Of a stretch of 46,782 nt of DNA, positions 7,308 to 15,800 are shown piece after piece. The DNA is from Nocardioides sp. Soil797 (GTDB taxonomy: Bacteria > Actinomycetota > Actinomycetes > Propionibacteriales > Nocardioidaceae): NCBI GenBank assembly GCA_001429555.1, contig LMSR01000019.1:29859-76640 (forward strand), in the 5' to 3' direction. Under the pieces are notes generated by a model. That model did no database searches, was not told the origin of the DNA, and was given only the letters and a program-made list of their open reading frames with translations. Numbering within the stretch: position 1 is the first letter of the stretch; each line of letters opens with the position of its first letter. The position numbers and the translations under genes are program-made.

Positions 7308-8861
7308 TCATGCGAGTTCTCCGATCACTTCGGTGGCGGCAGCCAGGACGGCACCGGACTGGACGAGCTCGACGACCTTCTCGATCTCGGGCGAGAGGTG
7401 GCGGTCCGGCCCGGGGCCCTCGATCCCCGAGGACCGCAGGAGACGTACGACGGCTCCGGTGGCCGGCGAGGGTGTCAACGGCGCACGCATGTCGAGCGCC
7501 CGTGCGGCGGTGAGCACCTCGATGGCGACGACACGGGAGAGCCCGTCGACCGAGCGACGCAGCTTGCGTGCGGCCGACCAGCCCATCGACACGTGGTCCT
7601 CCTGCATGGCGCTGGAGGGGATCGAGTCGACCGAGGCGGGGTTGGCCAGGCGCTTGAGCTCGGAGACGACCGCGGCCTGGGTGTACTGCGCGATCATGTG
7701 GCCGCTGTCGACGCCGGGGTCGTCGGCCAGGAACGGGTTCAGCCCGTGGTTGCGGGCCTTGTCGAGGAAGCGGTCGGTGCGTCGCTCGCTGATCGAGGCG
7801 ACGTCGGCGGCGACGATGGCCAGGAAGTCGAGCACGTAGGCGACCGGGGCACCGTGGAAGTTTCCGTTGGACTCCACTCGTCCTTCGTCCGCAAGCACGA
7901 CCGGGTTGTCGACGGCGCTGGCGAGCTCACGGCCGGCCACGGTGGCGGCGTACTCGACGGTGTCACGGGCGCCTCCGTGCACCTGGGGCGAGCAACGCAG
8001 CGAGTATGCGTCCTGCACCCGGTTGCAGTCGGGGCCGCGGTGGGAGGCGACCACGCCGGAGTCCTTGAGGAGTGCGGTCAGGTTGGCGGCGGAGGCGGCC
8101 TGGCCGGGGTGCGGTCTGATCGCCTGCAGCTCGGGGGCGAAGACCCGGTCGGTGCCGAGCTGCCCCTCGACGGACATGGCGGCCGCGATGTCCGCCGTAC
8201 GCAGGAGCATGCGGAGGTCGGTGATCGCCATGACCAGCATGCCGAGCATGCCGTCGGTGCCGTTGATCAGGGCAAGGCCCTCCTTGGCCTCGAACTCGAC
8301 GGGCGTGAGGCCGACGGCGGCCAGCGCCTCGCCGGCGGGCATGAGCGTGTCGTCGGCGTCGCGGACGTCGCCCTCCCCCATCAGCGCGAGCGCGCAGTGC
8401 GACAGCGGAGCCAGGTCGCCGGAACAGCCGAGCGAGCCGTACTCGTGGACCACCGGCGTGATGCCGTGGGTGAGCAGGTCGGCGAGCAGCTGGGCGGTTT
8501 CGAGCCGGATACCGGTGTGGCCGGTGGCCAGGGTGGAGAGGCGCAGCAGCATCAGCCCGCGGGTGACCTCGCGCTCGACCTCCGGGCCCGACCCGGCGGC
8601 ATGCGATCGCACCAGCGACTTCTGCAGCTGTGCGCGCATCCCAGTCGGGATGTGGCGCGTGGCCAGGGCGCCGAAACCGGTGGAGATGCCGTACGCCGGG
8701 GTGGCCCCGGCCGCGAGCTCCTCGACGACCGCGCGGGCCTTGCCGATGGCGGCCTGCGCGTCCTCCGCGAGGGTGACGCCCGCGCCTCCGCGGGTGACGG
8801 CGACGAGCTCTTCGAAGGTGACCGGGCCGGTGCCGATTGCAACGTTGTCCATGCCGACCAT
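7308..8861 (-). CDS. hutH: Histidine ammonia-lyase
   Basis: This enzyme catalyses the first step of histidine degradation, removing ammonia to give urocanate. It is about 517 residues from the ATG at 8861, which has GGGAG just upstream; an ATG three codons on (8852) is also possible. The electrophilic MIO cofactor forms autocatalytically from a tripeptide, here Cys146-Ser147-Gly148 in GSLGCSGDLAPLSH, instead of the commoner Ala-Ser-Gly. I recall Cys in this position from Streptomyces enzymes. Other family blocks are YGISTGFGALA near the N-terminus, SVEGQLG, and QDAYSLRCSPQVHGG. A frame upstream to 8957 is open but lacks a ribosome site and crosses the promoter palindrome. hutI and later genes are absent from the window. 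Confidence 0.97.
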   Translation of the reverse strand: MVGMDNVAIGTGPVTFEELVAVTRGGAGVTLAEDAQAAIGKARAVVEELAAGATPAYGISTGFGALATRHIPTGMRAQLQKSLVRSHAAGSGPEVEREVTRGLMLLRLSTLATGHTGIRLETAQLLADLLTHGITPVVHEYGSLGCSGDLAPLSHCALALMGEGDVRDADDTLMPAGEALAAVGLTPVEFEAKEGLALINGTDGMLGMLVMAITDLRMLLRTADIAAAMSVEGQLGTDRVFAPELQAIRPHPGQAASAANLTALLKDSGVVASHRGPDCNRVQDAYSLRCSPQVHGGARDTVEYAATVAGRELASAVDNPVVLADEGRVESNGNFHGAPVAYVLDFLAIVAADVASISERRTDRFLDKARNHGLNPFLADDPGVDSGHMIAQYTQAAVVSELKRLANPASVDSIPSSAMQEDHVSMGWSAARKLRRSVDGLSRVVAIEVLTAARALDMRAPLTPSPATGAVVRLLRSSGIEGPGPDRHLSPEIEKVVELVQSGAVLAAATEVIGELA

Positions 8862-8907
8862 CCAACTCCCGGGCCGGACCGGTGACCAGAGGCAAACCTC
8901 GGTTCCA

Positions 8908-8923
8908 GTCTCGGATCCGAGAC
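8908..8923. promoter_or_regulatory. 16-bp perfect palindrome upstream of hutH
   Basis: GTCTCGGATCCGAGAC is a perfect 16-bp palindrome centred about 55 bases upstream of the hutH start and about 90 bases upstream of the divergent membrane-protein gene. Its length and position fit an operator for a dimeric regulator acting on either gene. Which regulator binds is unknown; an IclR protein is encoded 9 kb away, but no link can be shown. Confidence 0.45.
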
Positions 8924-9004
8924 CGAGATTCGCCATCGGCGCCCGACCTGTGTGCATGGTGGAACCGCTCGACCCACCCTGTTCCCAACAGATGGAGGAA
9001 ACCT

Positions 9005-9658
9005 GTGAGCACCGTCGTGTGGATCATCGTTGCGATCGTCGTCGTCCTGATACTCATCGGGCTCATCGGATTCATCGCGTCGCAGGCCAGGCGGAAGAAG
9101 GCCGAGCAGCACCGGGCACAGGCCGAAGAACTGCGCTCGGACGCGCAGTCTCGCGCAGGAGACCTCCGCGGGCCGGACCAGGAGGCCCGGGCCGCCCAGG
9201 CCGAGGCCGAGCAGCGTCGCATCGAGGCGGAGCGGGCCGAGGCACGGGCCGCCGAGAAGCAGCAGGCTCTCGACCAGCAGAAGGCCGGCGTCGAGGACCA
9301 GGTCCGCGAGGCCGACCGACTGGATCCGGACGTGAACCACAAGGCGAAGGACTACCAGCCCCTCGCTCCGGAGCCCACGACCCCGGAACCGAGCGGCCGG
9401 GCCGGAGCACCGCAGGCCGCAGCACCGCAGGCCGCAGCACCGCAGGCCGCAGCACCGCAGGCGACAGCAGCCCCGGACGGAGACCAGTACCAGCAGCCCG
9501 GCACCGGTCAGCTCGGCAACGCGGCCACGCCTGACGGCGTACCCCACCCGGAGGGCACCGTGGTCAATGCCGACGGAACGCTGACCTACCCCGACGGCAG
9601 CGTGCGCCGCGCTGACGGGACCACCATCGACTCAGGCGGCCCCGAGCTGCGCGGCTGA
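9005..9658 (+). CDS. Single-pass membrane protein with coiled coil and Ala/Pro/Gln repeats
   Basis: This 217-residue protein is of unknown function. An N-terminal membrane helix (VVWIIVAIVVVLILIGLIGF, residues about 4-23) is followed by a basic stop-transfer (QARRKKAEQH). Next comes a charged Ala/Glu/Arg-rich region to about residue 110 with strong coiled-coil character. Four APQAA-type repeats follow (about residues 135-154), then a C-terminal tail with echoing DGT/PDG motifs (ADGTLTYPDGSVRRADGT). The GTG at 9005 has GGAGGAAA six bases upstream. It is divergent from hutH and convergent with the TauE gene, so it is probably monocistronic. The repeat-rich, low-complexity half probably evolves fast. 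Confidence 0.8.
   Translation: MSTVVWIIVAIVVVLILIGLIGFIASQARRKKAEQHRAQAEELRSDAQSRAGDLRGPDQEARAAQAEAEQRRIEAERAEARAAEKQQALDQQKAGVEDQVREADRLDPDVNHKAKDYQPLAPEPTTPEPSGRAGAPQAAAPQAAAPQAAAPQATAAPDGDQYQQPGTGQLGNAATPDGVPHPEGTVVNADGTLTYPDGSVRRADGTTIDSGGPELRG
9407..9466 (+). repeat. Four tandem 15-bp repeats inside the membrane-protein gene
   Basis: The unit GCACCGCAGGCCGCA occurs four times in a row, the last copy with two base changes (ending GCGACA). It encodes APQAA-type pentapeptides. Near-identity at the DNA level suggests recent expansion by slippage, so copy number may differ between strains. Confidence 0.9.
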
Positions 9659-9661
9659 CGA

Positions 9662-10567
9662 TCAGGCGTTGGCGAGCACCTCGTCGGCCTGCTCTGCCGA
9701 CTCTGCCGCGCGGGCGATCCGCTCCTGCTTGACCGCCCAGGTGATGCCACCGAGCCAGGTCACGAAGAGGACGCCCACCGTGCCCCAGAGGGAGGCGGCG
9801 GAGACGCCGGTGGCCTCGAGGATCGTCTTGGCGTTGGTGACCACGATCAGACCACCGGCCGCGACTCCGAGCACGCGCGCCGGCAGGACCCGCACCAGCC
9901 AGGCCGCGATCGGGGCGGCGATCACGCCACCGACGAGGAGCGCGGCGGCGTATCCCCACTCGATGCCGGAGGAGCCCAGGGCGATGATGAAGCCCAGCGA
10001 GCCACCGACCGCGACCACGAACTCTGAGGTGTCGATCGAGCCGATCACCTTGCGCGGCTCGAGACGACCCGAGGAGAGCAGCGAGGTGGTGCCGACCGGT
10101 CCCCAACCGCCGCCACCGATCGCGTCGAGCGCGCCACCGAAGAGGCCCATCGGCGCGAGGAAGCCCACGGAGGGGCGACCCTTGAACTGCGGACGGCGAC
10201 CGCCCAGCACCAGGAACCGCCAGATCACGTAGACCCCCAGCGTCAGCAGGATGGCGCCGACGATCGGCTTGGCGGCGTCGCCGTCGATGCTGACCAGGAA
10301 GGTGGCTCCGGCGAAGGCACCGACGAAGCCGGGCACCGCGAGGATCCCGACTGTGCGCCAGTCGACGTTGCCGAACTTGGCGTGGGAGGCGCCGGAGACC
10401 AGCGACGTGCCGATCTCGGAGAAGTGGACGGCGGCCGATGCGGCGGCCGGCGCGACACCGGCGGCCAGCAAGAGGGTGGACGACGTGACGCCGTAGGCCA
10501 TGCCGAGCGAGCCGTCGATGAGCTGGGCGAGGAGGCCGACGAAGCCCAGGACAAGGAGTTTCCGCAT
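9662..10567 (-). CDS. TauE/SafE-family sulfite/anion exporter
   Basis: This is a 301-residue integral membrane protein with about eight hydrophobic spans and two internally similar halves. Family features include the N-terminal GLLAQLIDGSLGMAYGVTSS, AAVHFSEIGTSLVSG and, in the second half, GGGGWGPVGTTSLLSSG. Members export sulfite, sulfoacetate or other small anions, or act as uncharacterised permeases. It stands alone here, with an AT-rich promoter of its own and no sulfur-assimilation genes next to it, so the substrate is not predictable. The C-terminus is a short charged cytoplasmic tail (QERIARAAESAEQADEVLANA). The ATG at 10567 is preceded by AAGGGAC. Confidence 0.92.
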   Translation of the reverse strand: MRKLLVLGFVGLLAQLIDGSLGMAYGVTSSTLLLAAGVAPAAASAAVHFSEIGTSLVSGASHAKFGNVDWRTVGILAVPGFVGAFAGATFLVSIDGDAAKPIVGAILLTLGVYVIWRFLVLGGRRPQFKGRPSVGFLAPMGLFGGALDAIGGGGWGPVGTTSLLSSGRLEPRKVIGSIDTSEFVVAVGGSLGFIIALGSSGIEWGYAAALLVGGVIAAPIAAWLVRVLPARVLGVAAGGLIVVTNAKTILEATGVSAASLWGTVGVLFVTWLGGITWAVKQERIARAAESAEQADEVLANA

Positions 10568-10640
10568 GGCGAAGAGTCCCTTCGATAGTAGATCAGAGTG
10601 ATAGACTTTGTTTATATAGTGACATAGTAGAGATTATCGC
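10568..10640 (-). promoter_or_regulatory. AT-rich promoter of the TauE gene with direct repeats
   Basis: This is a markedly AT-rich stretch in GC-rich surroundings. ATAGTAGA occurs twice on the plus strand, at 10585-10592 and 10624-10631, with TTTATATAGTGACATAG between. On the minus strand the inner copy gives TCTACTAT, which contains a plausible -10 (TACTAT). The spaced copies suggest binding by a regulator that controls exporter expression; its identity is unknown. The remaining ~95 bases before the PhzF gene show nothing clear. Confidence 0.5.
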
Positions 10641-10736
10641 CGTGGGCCATGTCAAGTCGACCGCGCCGATCACCTTCCAGTACGTCGCCGACGTCGTCGG
10701 GTGGCCGCGGCGCTCACCTACCTCCGCGGCTGACCA

Positions 10737-11570
10737 CTACAGCTCGACGGTGCCACGGATCAATGTGCGGGCAGCGCCACCGACCCACTGGTCGCCGGCC
10801 GCGTCGGTCGTGATGCGTACGTCGCCCGCGCGCTGCAGCGCCGTACCCTGGCGGACCGTGTAGTCGGCGGGGACAAGCGCGGCCCCGACCAGCCACACGG
10901 CGAAGCCGGCGTTCAGCGAACCGGTCACCGGGTCCTCGCCGATCGCACCCGGCACGAACGCCCGCACCTCGTGGTCGGCCGGACCGTCTGCACCGTGCGG
11001 GCCGATCACCCCGAGGTGCAGGCCGGTCAACGCGCCCAGGTCAGGCTCGATGGCCAGCACCCGCTCGGCCGAGGCAAGCACCATCCCGAGCCAGCCGGGA
11101 CCGTTGTCGATCCAGCTGCTGTGCGCCACCTCGTCGACGGCGATCCCCAGGGCGGCGCACGCGCGGGCCAGGTCGTCGTCCGACACCGGGCCCGAGCGCA
11201 GGAACCCCGGCGCCCGGAAGGCCAGCGCGTCGTCGGTGCGGCGAATGTCGACCAGGCCGATGCCGCACTCCTGCACGATGACTTCGTCGGCCGGTACGCC
11301 GCCCGTGTCGAGCCAGGCCCGGGCGCTGCCGAGCGTGGGGTGGCCGGCGAAAGGCAGCTCGCCCGAGGGCGTGAAGATCCGCAGCCGGTAGTCTGCGGCA
11401 GGGTCGGTCGGTGGCAGGAGGAAGGTCGTCTCCGACAGGTTCGTCCACCGCGCGAAGGCGGCCAGCTGGTCGTCGGTGAGACCGACCGCGTCGTGCACCA
11501 CGGCGACCGGGTTTCCGGTCAGCGGGGCCGGGGCGAACACGTCCACCTGGGAGAAGTCGAGGGTCGTCAT
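10737..11570 (-). CDS. PhzF-fold isomerase/epimerase
   Basis: This is a 277-residue member of the PhzF / diaminopimelate-epimerase-fold family. Diagnostic parts are the N-terminal VDVFAPAPLTGNPVAVV, the likely catalytic glutamate in NLSETTFLLPP, GELPFAGHPTLGSA, and the C-terminal half signature EDPVTGSLNAGFAVWL. The name comes from phenazine biosynthesis, but most members act on other small substrates and nothing else phenazine-related is present. I chose the ATG at 11570 over the one at 11591, since it gives the standard short N-terminus. It is divergent from an MFS transporter gene, 86 bases apart. Confidence 0.9.
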   Translation of the reverse strand: MTTLDFSQVDVFAPAPLTGNPVAVVHDAVGLTDDQLAAFARWTNLSETTFLLPPTDPAADYRLRIFTPSGELPFAGHPTLGSARAWLDTGGVPADEVIVQECGIGLVDIRRTDDALAFRAPGFLRSGPVSDDDLARACAALGIAVDEVAHSSWIDNGPGWLGMVLASAERVLAIEPDLGALTGLHLGVIGPHGADGPADHEVRAFVPGAIGEDPVTGSLNAGFAVWLVGAALVPADYTVRQGTALQRAGDVRITTDAAGDQWVGGAARTLIRGTVEL

Positions 11571-11656
11571 GGACTCACCGTAGGGCGACACACCTCACGG
11601 GTCACCAGACGAGACGTGTCGGTGTGGGCTGCCCGGAAGGGCGTTGACTCGGTCCC

Positions 11657-12835
11657 GTGACCGAGATCTCCGACGTACGCCGCTGGGCGATGCTCGCCGC
11701 CAGCACCCTGGCCCAGGCGGCGGGCGCCGTGATGATCCACGGCCCTGCCTTCCTGATCCCGGTGCTGCACGACCGCCGCGGCCTCAGCCTGGCCGAGGCC
11801 GGCATGGTCGCCGCCGCCCCGACCGTCGGCGTGATGCTGACCCTGGTGCTGTGGGGGCTCGTCGTGGACCGCTCGGGTGAGCGGTTCGTGCTGCTCTCGG
11901 GGCTGGCCGCGACCACCGGCGCCGGGGTCGTCGCCACCCTGAGCGACAGCACGGTCCTCCTCGCCCTGGCCCTCGTGCTGGCCGGAGCCGCGGCGGCCTC
12001 GACCAGCTCGGCCAGCGGCCGGGTCGTGGTGGGCTGGTTCCCAGCCGGGCGCCGGGGTCTGGCGATGGGGATCCGGCAGATGGCCCAACCGGTGGGTGTC
12101 GGGGTGGCCGCGATCAGCATCGCCGTCGTCGCCGACCGGTATGGCATCGGCAGCGCCCTCCTGGTGCCCACGCTCGCCTGCGCGATCGCGCTGGCTGTCG
12201 TCGCCGTGGTCGTGATCGACCCGCCACGTCCCGCGCGCCGGGAGGGCGATGCCGCCAACCCCTACCGGCAGGACGGCTACCTGACGCGCATCCACGGTGT
12301 CTCGGTGCTGCTGGTCGTGCCCCAGTTCCTCGTGTGGACCTTCGCCCTGGTCTGGTTGGTCAAGGACCGCGACTGGTCGCCGGCCGCGGCGGGCAGCCTG
12401 GTCGCCGGAGCCCAGATCGTCGGCGCCTTCGGCCGGATCGCCGTCGGTCACCTCTCCGACGTGGTGGGCAGCCGGATGCGACCGCTGCAGTGGGTGGCGG
12501 TCGCTGCCGCCGTGGCGATGCTGCTGCTCGGCTTCACGTCTGGGGCCGACCTGTCGATCGCCGTGGCCCTGATGGTGCTCGCCACCGCGATCACCGTCGC
12601 CGACAACGGACTCGCCTTCACCGCCGTCGCCGAGAGGGCCGGTCCGTTCTGGTCGGGCCGCGCACTCGGTGTGCAGAACACCGCCCAGTTCCTGGCCGCC
12701 TCGGCGGTGCCTCCGATCGCCGGACTGGACGTCACCCAGTGGGGCTACTCGGCGGCCTTTGCGGCCGCGGCGTTCTTCCCGTTGCTGGCGGTGGGTCTGG
12801 TGCCAGTGCACGACGAGGGCGACCTGGCTGACTGA
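11657..12835 (+). CDS. Major facilitator superfamily transporter
   Basis: This is a 392-residue membrane transporter with about twelve hydrophobic spans. The loop after span 2 reads GLVVDRSGERFV, in the position of the MFS GxxxDRxGRR motif, and the equivalent in the second half is GRIAVGHLSDVVGSR. The central loop (about residues 190-215) is short and charged. The start is a GTG at 11657; no strong ribosome site is visible, so a short-leader or leaderless message is possible. It is convergent with the subtilisin gene, only 12 bases apart. The substrate cannot be predicted; the family covers drugs, cyanate/nitrate-type anions and organic acids. Confidence 0.9.
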   Translation: MTEISDVRRWAMLAASTLAQAAGAVMIHGPAFLIPVLHDRRGLSLAEAGMVAAAPTVGVMLTLVLWGLVVDRSGERFVLLSGLAATTGAGVVATLSDSTVLLALALVLAGAAAASTSSASGRVVVGWFPAGRRGLAMGIRQMAQPVGVGVAAISIAVVADRYGIGSALLVPTLACAIALAVVAVVVIDPPRPARREGDAANPYRQDGYLTRIHGVSVLLVVPQFLVWTFALVWLVKDRDWSPAAAGSLVAGAQIVGAFGRIAVGHLSDVVGSRMRPLQWVAVAAAVAMLLLGFTSGADLSIAVALMVLATAITVADNGLAFTAVAERAGPFWSGRALGVQNTAQFLAASAVPPIAGLDVTQWGYSAAFAAAAFFPLLAVGLVPVHDEGDLAD

Positions 12836-12847
12836 GCCCAGCCTGAA

Positions 12848-15800
12848 TCACTTCAGTCGATAGGCACGCACCAGCGACTGCGTCATCGTGTTGCCGTGCA
12901 CGTCGGATGCGGCGACCTTCAGGGACACGAACCTGCCGCGACCAGGGTGCCGATAGGTGGCCACGAACTGTCCCCCACCGCGTGCGGACACCTTTGCCCT
13001 GCGCCACGTGGAGCCGTCGTCGTAGGAGACCCAGACCGACATCTCGTCGACGGCCCCGGCGCTCGCTCCCAACTGGTGCGAGGTGTCGAGACGCAACGAG
13101 ACCCGCTGTCGGTGTCGGCCGGTGTTGGCCAGGTCGAGGGCCGGAGCGGAGCGACCGTCTCGCTCGAGGTCATAGTCCACGTCGATCAGGGGGAGCACCT
13201 GCTGCTCGCCGGTGGCCGCGGAGGCGAAGGTCCACGCCGTCCTGGTCTTCGTCGACAGGCCGAGCACGGTGCCGTCGTGGTCGAGGTCGGCCTCGAGTCG
13301 ATAGCGCGCCCGCGCGTCGGGCACCGCAACTGCGCCCGCCAGTCCGCCCGATCGCTCGAGCAACAGTTCGTCGTCGCCATAGAGACGCAGCGTGGTCGAG
13401 CTGCCGGCGAGGCCCCTCATCCAGTGCCCCTCGGAGTCCGTCAGCCCGGCCAGGTCGAACCTCAGTTGGCCCCTGGCCGTGCGCTCGTTGAGCATCCTCC
13501 AGTTGTAGGGCGTCGCGGTGTTGTTGGCGACCCCCGGCGACAGGGGCGCGGCCAGCCAGTCCTCGGTGACCCGCTGCCCGGGACGCAGCACCCGGCGGTG
13601 CCTCGAGAACAGCAGGTCCCCCGGCAGGTTGTAGAGGAACTGCCACGCGCCGTACGTCGAGATGTCGGGATCCGCGGTGACGTACTCGGTGCGGGTGTAG
13701 CCGAGGCTCGGGACGTAGTCCGACGCGGTCGGCGCGCTGCAGGCACACGGAGCCCAGGCGCCGTAACGCATCCGCCAGCCGCGTTCGCCGGTGCCCGTGG
13801 TGTGGAAGCGCGACGCGATGGTCGCTAGGTCACCCTTGCGTGCCGTCAACGCGAGCTCCCGCGGAACCTGTTGCCGCTCGACGAAGGTCAACTCGTAGGC
13901 ATAGGGGGTGCGTGGTGTGCCGTGCAGCCGGAGCTTGACGCCGGAGTGACGCGTGGCGAGCGTTCGCAGGCGTTCCCCCTCGCGGCGGTCGACGGCCAGC
14001 ACCGGAACCGCCCCTCCGACGGACGGATAGAAGACTCCATCGGTTGCGGCATACAGCAACACCATCGCGGCCCCGGCGTCGGTCGCCGCGCCGACCTGTT
14101 CGGCCCAGGTCATCGCGTCGGTTTCCTGGACCAGCGCCACCGACCCGTGCAGCTTCTTCCCGGCCAGGTCCACCGGGGTTGCCTCACCCGCGTCCACCAC
14201 GGGAAGCGTCTTCGTGCCGTCGAACTCCGGCCCGCCCTCCTGCACGGCGTCCACGGCGTGGTGCCCCCGGCCGGTCGTCTCGGCGGTCAGCAGCGGCACG
14301 CCCGTCTCCCACTGGGTGAGCAGTTCGAAGGGCGCGTCGTCGACCCGCTCCGTCGGGGCGACGGAGAGCCGGCTCGGCTCACCGTCGGTGAAGTCCCAGT
14401 ACCACTCGTCGGAGGTCGACAGGGTGGTTTCGGGGTCACCGCGGTGCATCTTCATGGTCACCTGGCGCGGCGTCGACGGCCTCGGCGTATGCAAGGTGAC
14501 GGGCCGGGCATTGCGGGCATCGAGCGTGACCGTGAAGTTGGGCGCGGTGGCACTCACCTTGGGGTCCTGGACGATGCTCTGCTCCTCGACGAACCTTCCG
14601 CTGGGATCGAGGGTGGTGATCAGTCCGAACACGTTGTACTCGCCCTCAGGGAGCCGCAGGGTCCACTCCTTCTGGTCGGCGGTGAGATAGATGTTGTCGG
14701 GGTAGTAGCGACCGTCGCTCTGCAGGTACGGTGTGGCGCGCAGCCGCGCGATGGCGGGTTGACCGTGGGTGTTGAGGGCGCGGAACGTGACGTCGACGGT
14801 GTCGTCCTGCTTGAGGAAGCCGACCATCGTCGAGAGCTCGAGGCCGGAGTCGTTCGCGGCCACCACGCTTCCGGAGAACTCGGCGGCCTCTGCGTCGGCG
14901 AGGTCGACGTGCACCAGTGCGTGCGCCTCGCCGCCGGCCGGCACGGTCACCGTCTCGGGTGTCACGGAGAGTACGTCGTCGACGGGGTCGCCGTGGTCGT
15001 CGACCAGCGAGCTGGTGAGGTCGAGCGTCACCGGTTGGTCGGTGGCGTTGGTGTAGGTCAGCCGCTTGTCCGCGGTCAGCTCACCGGCCACGAACGGCCT
15101 GGCGAAGTAGCCGAGGAACGCGACGCCGGTGTCGACGTACACCCCCTGCCTGGTGGCCCGGCCGACGTCGATGACTCCGGCACCCCGGTCGAAGACGTCG
15201 CCCGAGGTGGTCGGGCGCGCGGTCGAGGCAAGCGCCGTCTTCACCTGCAGCGGGCTCCAGTCGGGGTGCTGCTGCAGCAACAGGGCGGCGGCCCCGGCAA
15301 CGTGCGGCGCGGCCATCGAGGTGCCGGTCTTCGAGGTGTACCCGTCAGCGCCGGTGCCGCCCGCGTTGGCGGCCGTGATGCCCATGCCGGGCGCCATCAC
15401 CTCCGGCTTGAGGCCCTCGTCGCCCATCAGTCCGTTGCGCGAGCCCGACCACTTGGCGTCGGTGCGTGAGACGGCTCCGACGGTGAGGGCACTCGCCGCC
15501 GAGCCGGGTGAGGTCACCTCCATCGTCCCGGGTTGCCCGATGCTGCCGTTGCCGGAGGCGACGACGAAGAGCGTGCCGTCGCGCTCGGTCAGCGCGTCGA
15601 GCGCCCGGCTGAGGGGGTCATCGCCCTTGGTGACCGGGCCGCCCAGGCTCAGGTTGACCACGTCGGCGTCGTGGGAGGAGGCCCATTCCATGCCGTCGAT
15701 CACCCAGGAGGACGCTCCCGCACCGGTGTCGTTGAGCACCTTGCCGACCATCAACGTCACGCCCGGGGCGACGCCCCGGTAGAGCCCGTCCGAGGCCGCG

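Noticed and set aside
5513..7513. A 666-codon plus-strand open frame across hutU
   Set aside because: It is the shadow of hutU; the product has no recognisable domain and hutU is unmistakable.
9407..9466. CRISPR-like repeats
   Set aside because: The units are directly adjacent 15-mers inside a reading frame, without spacers.
10737..11570. Phenazine biosynthesis
   Set aside because: PhzF-fold proteins are widespread and no other phenazine gene is present.
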